Source of the DNA: an uncultured Bacteroidales bacterium
Lineage (GTDB): Bacteria > Bacteroidota > Bacteroidia > Bacteroidales > P3
NCBI GenBank assembly: GCA_937906975.1
Contig: CALCUN010000106.1
Span: 1 to 5,244 of the forward strand
DNA length: 5,244 bases
Direction: 5' to 3'
Shown: positions 1 to 5,244 of the stretch, one piece after another
Position numbering within the stretch: position 1 is the first letter of the stretch
Layout of the letters: each line of letters starts with the position of its first letter
The notes under the pieces: generated by a model
Told to the model about the DNA's origin: nothing
Seen by the model: the letters and a program-made list of their open reading frames with translations, nothing else
Databases searched by the model: none
Made by a program: the position numbers and the translations under genes

Positions 1-432
1 TCCTACACCAAGAGTGCCTTGTGAAATAACAGATTCTACGGTTTCATCAATATTAAGATTTTCAGAACCATTCCACATACCAGACATCAACAATGGGAAT
101 TGCTTCTTTAAAGCAGTCTTCTGAAAATCATACCTTTCTTTAAGCTGTTTAATAGATAGGTTTACATAGTAACCTAACTTATACCAAAACGATTTTAAAT
201 CTTTGTTTTCTAAAGCAATCTTAACAAGATTGATTGTAGTAAATGAAAGATTACCACGCCCAATAGATGTTTTAGAGCCATTAAGGTTTTCATAAACCCT
301 TGTACGACAACCCATTGTAGCTACTTCATGTTCATATCTCTTAGGATCATTTGCATCCCAAGCTTCATCAACATTATAACTAGCATCAAGATTTAAATAA
401 TTAGGAAATATATTAGAATTATAAATAAAAAT
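1..432 (-). CDS. nrdD: Anaerobic (class III) ribonucleoside-triphosphate reductase, internal fragment
   Basis: Class III glycyl-radical enzyme that reduces ribonucleoside triphosphates to deoxynucleotides without oxygen; cytoplasmic, activated by NrdG. Seen: the reverse-strand frame reads NYLNLDASYN, then MGCRTRV, GRGNLSFTTINL, FPLLMSGMWNGSENL and QGTLGVG, a run of NrdD hallmarks in the family order. By family comparison, the Cys of MGCR (codon 307-309) is probably the active-site thiyl cysteine, and the Asn of GRGNL (250-252), 19 residues later, the active-site asparagine (Cys290 and Asn311 in T4 NrdD). The glycyl-radical C-terminus would lie left of position 1. The N-terminal half is missing: upstream of about 415-432 the NrdD resemblance ends, although the frame stays open to 522 as a shadow of the next gene. 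It has no in-frame TAG, TAA or TGA. Host could be phage or bacterium; NrdD is common in large phages. Family call strong, boundary approximate. Confidence 0.9.
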   Translation of the reverse strand, partial: MFIYNSNIFPNYLNLDASYNVDEAWDANDPKRYEHEVATMGCRTRVYENLNGSKTSIGRGNLSFTTINLVKIALENKDLKSFWYKLGYYVNLSIKQLKERYDFQKTALKKQFPLLMSGMWNGSENLNIDETVESVISQGTLGVG

Positions 433-1081
433 AGTATTTGGTTTTATCTTTTTTAGCTTTAATATTAACTTGTTTAATAAAATCAGTTCCAATATTTTTA
501 ATAGCTCTAAATTTAGAAGATTTTATATAATCACCCTCATAAGCCATAATCATAGATTCTAAGTATCCTTTGTAATGATCAACTTGAGTTAATACACGTA
601 GTGGGTTTATACAAGTTTTACAATATTTTTCATAAAATTCTATTTGCTAATTATGATATGCCTGAGAGTCATTAGGATTAGTTAAATAGCTTCGAATAAA
701 TTGTCTAAAATCAAAAGGTGATATGTCTTCAGGTAAATCTTGTTTAATACCTAAACGTTGATTAGTCTTTTTAATTAAAGTTAATCTTTCAACTATAAGA
801 TTTTCTATATTTTCCACAAACGCAATAAATTCATCAGGTTTAGTTTTAATTTCTTGATTTAATCTTAAAAACTATCCTAATCTTTTAAATTCATCATACA
901 TAATTTTACTAATAGCTAAAGTTAAATCTTTTTCAACAATTCCATTACCAACAGCACCGCCATCGCTACCACCATGTCCCGCATCTATCACTATACCTCT
1001 TAAATTATTATTAGAGAAATCTCCATCGTAAGAAAACTATATATTAATATTAGTATTTGGATTAGCATATAAATCAGCTAC
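419..1081 (-). CDS. Phage-like frame with three in-frame TAG codons: amidase start joined to an unrecognised C-terminal region
   Basis: This reverse-strand frame ends at TAA (419-421) and has no TAA or TGA back to 1127-1129, about 235 codons in very AT-rich DNA. It contains three TAG codons, at 1037-1039, 872-874 and 647-649. With TAG as Gln it reads smoothly across all three: NINI-Q-FSYDGDF, FKRLG-Q-FLRLNQE and AYHN-Q-QIEFYEK. Other Gln codons are seven CAA and one CAG. The upstream third matches an N-acetylmuramoyl-L-alanine amidase, while the remainder is unrecognised. No start codon can be assigned; the frame runs back into DNA that on the other strand encodes the large FN3 protein, so the upstream limit of about 1081 is a guess. 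The frame may itself be a fusion of two genes (see findings). Under the standard code it would be a pseudogene with three nonsense codons, but the absence of other stops argues against decay. Confidence 0.7.
432..441 (+). repeat. 10-bp direct repeat, copy 1 (TAGTATTTGG)
   Basis: Lies at the join between the NrdD fragment and the TAG-containing frame. The identical ten bases recur at 1051-1060, at the join with the FN3 gene. Ten bases in AT-rich DNA can match by chance; the location at both joins is what is notable. Confidence 0.6.
647..649 (-). other. In-frame TAG codon 3 (possible Gln, code 15)
   Basis: TAG between AYHN and QIEFYEKY, well inside the unrecognised region and far from any suspected join. 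It is the cleanest single case for TAG read as an amino acid, because about 75 further sense codons follow before the real TAA. Confidence 0.68.
872..874 (-). other. In-frame TAG codon 2 (possible Gln, code 15)
   Basis: TAG immediately after the amidase-like FKRLG and before FLRLNQE. Coding character is strong on both sides in the same frame, so it is unlikely to be a true stop followed by non-coding DNA. It falls at or near the suspected join of the amidase and the unrecognised region. Confidence 0.6.
875..997 (-). other. Amidase_3-type peptidoglycan amidase domain, N-terminal part only
   Basis: Zinc N-acetylmuramoyl-L-alanine amidases cut the bond between MurNAc and the stem peptide; phages use them for host lysis or cell-wall penetration. 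Seen: GIVIDAGHGGSDGGAVGNG followed by VEKDLTLAISK, the standard opening strand and first helix. The His of AGHGG (codon 974-976) and the Glu of VEKD (932-934) occupy the first two zinc-ligand positions. The third ligand, normally the His of a downstream S-I-H-A-N-like motif, is absent, and the usual strand with a T-R motif after the first helix is replaced by FLRLNQEIK. The domain is about 41 residues instead of roughly 170 and would not be catalytic as it stands. Confidence 0.8.
1037..1039 (-). other. In-frame TAG codon 1 (possible Gln, code 15)
   Basis: TAG upstream of the amidase core, between NINI and FSYDGDF. It lies close to the join with the FN3 gene, so it is the least secure of the three: it may sit in a different original molecule from the other two. 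Confidence 0.6.
1051..1060 (+). repeat. 10-bp direct repeat, copy 2 (TAGTATTTGG)
   Basis: Second copy of the ten bases seen at 432-441, same orientation, next to the point where FN3-like coding sequence starts on the forward strand. It could be a trace of short-homology joining, natural or artefactual. Confidence 0.6.
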
Positions 1082-1232
1082 AGATGAAGAATGGACAGTT
1101 GCAGATGGAAATATAACAGATTTAACTTATACTTTATCAGGTCTTGAATCGCTTGTTGAGTATGAGGTAAAAGTTTATACTGTATGTAGCGAATCCAATT
1201 CAACTGAAATATCAACAGTATTTACAACACTT
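1062..1232 (+). other. FN3 domain 1, N-terminally truncated
   Basis: Starts mid-domain with LAYKSATDEEWT (the C strand), then ITDLTYTLSGL and VEYEVKVYTVCSES, ending VFTTL. The A and B strands and the entry cysteine are missing, while the second conserved Cys (1185-1187) is present. This indicates that the join cut through a domain rather than falling at a gene start. Confidence 0.8.
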
Positions 1233-4200
1233 CCAAGCGAAGATAATTTCATTACTCTACCTTTTGAAGAAGGCTTTGATGATTTAGACAACCTTACTTT
1301 ATGGACAATAACAAATCCTAATACAAATAAATGGTATATTGGACCACTTGGTCAAAACACTACAAATGCAGAAGCAGGAAATGGATTATATATAAGTAAC
1401 GATGAAGGAGTTTCAAATGCTTATACAAACGATGCAACCTCTGTTGCTCACGCATCTGTTCTTATAACTATAGAAGAAAATACTTTCTATGCAGTATCTT
1501 TTGATTACAAATCAGTAGGGGAAGAAACTTGTTGTGATTATGTAGGAGTTCGTTTAGTTCCTTTTGGTCAAGATTTAGGAACATCTAACACTCTTTCTCA
1601 CATGATAGGTAGATCACCATACGGAACAAACAATGAATGGCAAAGAGTTAATATAGAAGTGCCTACCTCTACTGTACCGGGTTCTTATAATTTAGTATTC
1701 TCTTGGAGAAATGATAGTTATGGTGGAGAAAATCCTCCTGCAGCAATAGATAATGTTTCTATTTACACTATGCCTTGCTCATCTACTGCAATAAATTCTT
1801 CATTAGAATTTGTAGATACAGAAGATGGTCCTTCTATTTCAGTTGCTTTGGTAGATACAATGAATACAGAAGGAACTTATACATTAAGATATAAAGCCGC
1901 TGCAAGTGAAACTTGGACAGAAATAACAGATTTAACAATAGAAGATTTCCCTTACTCTATTTCAGAAGGAGTAACTTATCAAACAACTTACAATGTTCAA
2001 GTTGGAATTATATGTGAAAGTTTAGAAGAAGTTTCTTATGTAGATCAAATGAATATTACAACTCCTTGTGGAGCGTTGGAAACTCCTTGGACAGAAACTT
2101 TCAGTGTAAATCCATTTGAAAGCGACATCAGTTGTTGGAATAGATATACAGGACAAATACCTGCAAGCGGACAAATAGCAACATCTTCATTAAATGTTTC
2201 ATCATCAAATTGGAATTATACTACTGGAGTTTCTATTGGAGGACAATCATATTCGGCAATGTATTGTAATCCATATTATACAGATCAATACTTCTGGCTT
2301 GTTACTCCTTCTATTGATTTAGGAGATGGAGATGTAGCAAAACAACTTGCATTTAATGTTGGATTAAGAGAATGGAATAATGATGCACCACCAGCTTCTG
2401 CACCAGATGATAAATTCATTGCAATGGTTTCTCTTGACAATGGCGCAACTTGGGATATAGCAAATGGTTTAGTATTCTTTGATGGAGATGAAAATACAAA
2501 TTTAAACTTTTCTTCTTTAACCAATCAAATGGTAAGATATTCTTATCCTCTTATAAACGAAGATGGAGAACCATTAACAGGAACAGTGCGTTTTGCATTT
2601 TATGCTGAAAGTACAATAAATAATGGAGATAATAGATTATGTGTTGATGATATAGCAGTAGAAGATATGGTTGATTGTCCAGCTCCTTATTCAGCAACAG
2701 TAGATGCGACTTCTGTAACTGCTACATCAGCTACAGCATCGTTCACTTATTATGGAGCTTCAACAGCTTGGGAATATGTTATAGTAGAAGGTGAAGGCGA
2801 AGAAGCTGATCCTGATTCAGGAAGTGCAGAAGAAATTTCTTCAACAGACCCAATAGAATTAACAGACTTAACACCTGCAACAACATATACATTTGCAGTA
2901 AGAGCAATTTGTGAAGATGGAGAATCAACTTGGACAACAACAACATTTACTACACTTGAAGAAGCAGAACTTGTTCCTTACGAAACAACATTTGATGAAG
3001 GAACATGGTTTGTAAATGCAGGTTCAACCTCACCTAATGCTTGGGTTGTAGGAGAAGGAACAGGAAACGAAGCACCAGCAGCTTATATTTCAAACGATGG
3101 TTCAGCTTATGCAGCATCAACAACTACTTCTGCAACTATTTCTCACCTTTGGAAAGATTTTGACTTTGGTCAAACAGAAGAAAACTTTGAACTTTCATTT
3201 GATTGGAAAGTAACAGGACATCAAGAAGGCACAAGCGTTTCAGGAGGTGTGGCAGCATATCTTGTAGATCGTCAACCTCTTCCTGCAAGTGGACTATTAA
3301 ATTCTGATAACATAGTTGCTATTTTAGTAGGTTCAGACCAATGGCAAACAGAAAGAATATTCCTTGGAAATGTTACAGGAGAAAAACGTTTAGTGTTTAC
3401 AGCTCTTGGCTATATCAACCAAGAAGAATTAGTTGCTCCTGCTGCTATTGACAACGTTTCATTATCTATATCACCTTGTGCACAAGTTCAAGAAATAGAT
3501 CTTGTAAATCCAACAACTACAACACTTGATGTAACTTGGACATTAACAGAAGCAGATAGTTATACAATTTCTTATAGAGCAGCAGGCTCAGAAGAAATCC
3601 TAACAGAAACAGCAACAGAATCACCATTTACACTTACAGATCTTGAACCAGAAACACAATACTATGTATCAGTAACAGCAGTATGTGGATCAAATGAAGC
3701 AATTCCTTCTCCAACTGTTGTAGCTTATACACTTCAAGATGCAGTTGCAATTCCTTACACTTGCGACTTTGAAGAAGAAAATCATGGTTGGATATTAAAG
3801 AATGCTTCTTTTGCAAACCAATGGTATGTAGGAACTCCTGCTGATTCAACAAATGGAAAATTATATATTTCAAATAATAATGGAACATCAGCAAATTACA
3901 ATACAGACGCATTATCATGTGTAGTAGCAGAAAAATTATTCCAATTAGGAGCAACAGACTCTATAAGAATTAGTTTTGACTTAACAATTCAAGGAGAGTT
4001 TGAAGACTATTTCGGTTGGTTATATTATGCTTACGATTATTTGAAAGTATTCTTTGTTGATCCAGAAGTACAAATAGAACCAACTGCAAATATCAATACA
4101 GGTTATCCTTATTATGAAGATGGAACAGGTGTTTTGGTAGGTTATAACTCAGATGTACATTCTTTAGCTATGTTAAACGGAACACAAAATATATCTGTAA

Positions 4201-5244
4201 CAATAGAAAATACTCCAAATGCCTTAAAGAAACTTGTCTTTATGTGGGTAAATGATGCTACAAGCGGAAATCAACCACCAGCAATAATAGATAATGTAAT
4301 GGTAGAGCCTGTGGGAATAGAAACTTCTTGTGCAAGACCTGTTGCTACTTCAGTTGTTGCATCAAATGAAACAACAACATCTGCAACTATTTCTTGGACA
4401 GATAACGATGAATCACACACAGCTTGGAATGTATATTATAAATTATCATCAGAAGAAGAATATTCTATGGTTGCAGCAACAGAAACAACAATAGAATTAA
4501 CAGATCTTTTACCTTCTTCAACATACTCAGTTTATGTAACAACAGATTGTGGAGATGAAGAATCTAACCCAACAGCAACAATCACATTCAATACACTTTG
4601 TGATGCTATCTCTGACTTCCCTTACTTCCAAGGTTTTGAAGGCGGAGCTAATTGTTGGACTTCAGAAGCAGTTGTTGCAGGTTCACAATTATGGGCTTTA
4701 ACAGAAGAAGTTTATTTATATGGAGATTCAGCTCCTGTAATAGAAGGAACACAAGCAGCTTGGCATACTTATAATGTTGGAGAGTCTTCAAGATTGATAA
4801 CACCAACATTTGATTTGACTTCATTAACTAATCCTTATATAAGCTTCTATTATGCACTTGGTTCTTACTTAGGAGCAGCAGAAAGCTTAACAGTTCAATA
4901 TAGAGCAAGTGTAGAAGATACTTGGACAGACTTAGTAACATTCACAACTCCACTTGACCAATGGGTGTTAGATTCAATAGCATTACCTAACCCAAGTGCA
5001 ACATATCAAATAGCATTTTCATCATTAGGTATAGACGGATACGGAGTAGGACTTGATGCAATAACAGTTTATGATGCAGAAGAAGGACAAGGCGGAACAG
5101 ACCCTGAAGAACCTCAGCCATGTGATGCACCAACAGCCCTTTCTGCAAGCAACATAACACAAACCTCAGCAGAAATCACATGGAATGGCACAGCCTCAAC
5201 ATACGAACTAAAAGTAAACGGAGGACAAGCAGAAACCCTTACAA
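1062..5244 (+). CDS. Giant secreted multidomain protein with alternating FN3 and cleaved-adhesin/MAM-like domains, internal part
   Basis: One frame, open from 1032 (after TAA 1029-1031) to the window end, about 1,394 residues from 1062, with no start or stop codon. It is acidic, rich in Thr, Ser, Glu and Ala, and poor in basic residues, with no membrane segment: an extracellular protein. FN3 domains (L-T-D-L-x-P-x-T-x-Y signature) alternate with beta-sandwich domains that open with P-[YF]-x-x-x-F-[ED] and mostly close with A-x-I-D-N-V or a variant. The closing motif is typical of cleaved-adhesin modules (gingipain and hemagglutinin type) and MAM-like folds of Bacteroidetes. Such proteins often use type IX secretion; the sorting domain would be downstream. 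Likely role is adhesion or binding to host or polysaccharide; no catalytic domain is visible. Recognisable FN3 sequence begins near 1062 (LAYKSATDEEW), mid-domain, so the N-terminus was lost at the join with phage-like DNA. Confidence 0.9.
1233..1775 (+). other. Beta-sandwich (cleaved-adhesin/MAM-like) domain 1
   Basis: Opens with ITLPFEEGFDD; contains KWYIG, GLYISNDEG and a central Cys-Cys pair (EETCCDYV); closes with PPAAIDNVSIY. YISND and the closing motif recur in domains 3 and 4, so these three are the closest relatives. Binding specificity cannot be read from the sequence. Confidence 0.75.
1776..2066 (+). other. FN3 domain 2
   Basis: Entry Cys at 1776-1778 (M-P-C-S-S), core TYTLRYKAAASETWTEI, second Cys at 2013-2015 (VGIICES), exit NITTP. 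The two Cys positions match those of FN3 domains 3 to 5 and probably form a disulfide. Confidence 0.8.
2067..2675 (+). other. Beta-sandwich (MAM/cleaved-adhesin-like) domain 2, long variant
   Basis: Opens with CGALETPWTETF and ISCWNRY; contains MYCNPYY, WLVTPSIDLG, FIAMVSLDNGATW and VRFAFYAES; closes NRLCVDDIAVED. At about 203 residues it is longer than its neighbours and carries extra cysteines. The S-x-D-x-G-x-T-W motif resembles the repeated motif of bacterial immunoglobulin-like and MAM-type domains. Confidence 0.75.
2676..2957 (+). other. FN3 domain 3
   Basis: Entry Cys 2676-2678 (D-C-P-A-P), core SATASFTYYG and AWEYVIVEGEG, then IELTDLTPATTYTFAVRAI with second Cys at 2910-2912, exit TFTTL. 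It has an unusually acidic insert (GEGEEADPDSGSAEE) between the C strand and the E strand. Confidence 0.85.
2958..3476 (+). other. Beta-sandwich (cleaved-adhesin-like) domain 3
   Basis: Opens with LVPYETTFDEGTW; contains NAWVVGEG, AAYISNDGSAYA, FELSFDWKVTG and WQTERIFLGN; closes APAAIDNVSLS. It closely follows the pattern of sandwich domains 1 and 4. Confidence 0.78.
3477..3737 (+). other. FN3 domain 4
   Basis: Entry Cys 3477-3479 (S-P-C-A-Q), TTTTLDVTWTL, SYTISYRAAGSEE, then FTLTDLEPETQYYVSVTAV with second Cys at 3684-3686. It is the shortest and most canonical complete FN3 in the window. Confidence 0.87.
3738..4319 (+). other. Beta-sandwich (cleaved-adhesin-like) domain 4
   Basis: Opens with VAIPYTCDFEEENHGW; contains NQWYVGTP, LYISNNNGTS, SIRISFDLTIQGEF and KKLVFMWVND; closes PPAIIDNVMVEP. 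The middle carries an aromatic-rich stretch (FGWLYYAYDYLKVFFVD) not seen in the sister domains; it is not a transmembrane segment, since charged and polar residues interrupt it. Confidence 0.78.
4320..4598 (+). other. FN3 domain 5
   Basis: Entry Cys 4329-4331 (T-S-C-A-R), TTTSATISWTD, AWNVYYKLSSEEE, then IELTDLLPSSTYSVYVTTD with second Cys at 4548-4550, exit TFNTL. Canonical FN3 spacing. Confidence 0.87.
4599..5120 (+). other. Beta-sandwich (cleaved-adhesin/MAM-like) domain 5 plus acidic linker
   Basis: Opens with CDAISDFPYFQGFEGGANCW; contains SSRLITPTFDLTSL, YISFYYALGSY and LTVQYRASVEDTW; closes VGLDAITVYD. It is followed at about 5076-5120 by a flexible linker (AEEGQGGTDPEEPQP), the only non-domain linker in the window, which may mark a change of segment in the protein. 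Confidence 0.75.
5121..5244 (+). other. FN3 domain 6, cut by the window end
   Basis: Entry Cys 5121-5123 (Q-P-C-D-A-P), ALSASNITQTSAEITWNG, then STYELKVNGGQAE. Codon choice shifts here towards C-ending codons (ACC, AAC, AAA-GTA-AAC), unlike the preceding domains, suggesting a repeat of different age or origin. Confidence 0.82.

Larger units (their letters stand above)
419..871 (-). other. Unrecognised C-terminal region, probably from a large phage protein
   Basis: About 150 residues after the second TAG. I do not recognise the family. It is rich in Lys, Ile, Asn and Glu and looks helical and soluble, with no membrane segment. Visible stretches are FLRLNQEIKTKPDEF, LPEDISPFDFRQFIRSYL, YEKYCKTCINPLRVL, GYLESMIMAYEGDY and SSKFRAIKNIG, ending in KAKKDKTKYYFYL and TAA. 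The C-x-x-C pair has no partner pair, so a zinc site is not supported. No LAGLIDADG, HNH or GIY-YIG motif is visible. The pattern of short helical blocks with an N-P-[LF] motif reminds me of very large structural or RNA-polymerase-associated proteins of crAss-like phages, but that is only an impression. Confidence 0.4.

Noticed and set aside
433..522. Upstream extension of the NrdD frame
   Set aside because: The frame is open to 522 but reads as a low-complexity Leu/Lys/Ile string, while another frame over the same bases reads as a normal protein (SSKFRAIKNIG and onward).
647..1039. Decayed pseudogene explanation for the three TAG codons
   Set aside because: Decay should also bring TAA, TGA and frameshifts; only TAG occurs and the frame holds throughout. 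It is kept as a less likely alternative.
419..1081. Homing endonuclease or intron inside nrdD
   Set aside because: No LAGLIDADG, HNH or GIY-YIG motif is present, an amidase motif occurs instead, and no NrdD sequence is seen on the right side of the segment.
1082..1126. Further upstream extension of the amidase frame into the FN3 region
   Set aside because: These bases clearly encode DEEWTVADGN of the FN3 domain on the forward strand; the reverse reading is a Ser-rich shadow with no amidase character.
2285..2524. 79-residue ATG-initiated reading frame opposite the FN3 protein
   Set aside because: It is antisense to the strong, domain-supported forward frame and matches no motif; its composition is what the complement of Thr/Ser/Glu-rich codons gives.
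3634..3954. 106-residue forward reading frame rich in Leu, His and Ile
   Set aside because: It is an out-of-frame shadow over FN3 domain 4 and sandwich domain 4, both of which read cleanly in the main frame. The membrane-like composition is a by-product of the frame shift.
1..5244. CRISPR array, tRNA, rRNA, insertion sequence, promoter or terminator
   Set aside because: I saw no regularly spaced repeats, cloverleaf, transposase motif or convincing hairpin with a T-run; almost all bases are coding on one strand.

Overview
The window joins two unlike DNAs. Positions 1 to about 1060 are AT-rich, carry only reverse-strand coding sequence, and look like pieces of bacteriophage genes. Positions from about 1060 to the end are one uninterrupted forward reading frame for a very large secreted repeat protein typical of Bacteroidetes (Bacteroidales). 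Neither protein part has a start codon or signal peptide inside the window. The only TAA stop that ends a supported frame is at 419-421 on the reverse strand.

Left part: (a) 1 to about 432, reverse strand, is an internal fragment of an anaerobic (class III) ribonucleoside-triphosphate reductase, NrdD. (b) 419 to about 1081, reverse strand, is a single frame with no TAA or TGA but three in-frame TAG codons. Its upstream end carries the start of an N-acetylmuramoyl-L-alanine amidase catalytic domain, and it continues into a sequence I do not recognise. Reading TAG as glutamine (genetic code 15, known from crAss-like phages, Lak megaphages and other gut phages of Bacteroidetes) gives a smooth protein, and this is the most interesting signal here. 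The amidase domain stops after about 40 residues and NrdD begins mid-protein in another frame. The left kilobase therefore looks like a mosaic of phage fragments: either a real recombinant or an assembly or amplification chimera.

Right part: about 1,394 codons alternate fibronectin type III domains with MAM/cleaved-adhesin-like beta-sandwich (jelly-roll) domains. There are six FN3 units (first and last truncated) and five sandwich units. Most FN3 units have a conserved cysteine at the entry and another near the end. This is the architecture of Bacteroidetes surface or secreted proteins often exported by the type IX system; the C-terminal sorting domain would lie beyond the window.

A gut or other anaerobic Bacteroidetes-plus-phage metagenome fits all parts, but the sequence alone does not show that the two halves are adjacent in nature. 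I saw no tRNA, rRNA, CRISPR array, insertion sequence, promoter or convincing terminator. There is effectively no intergenic DNA.
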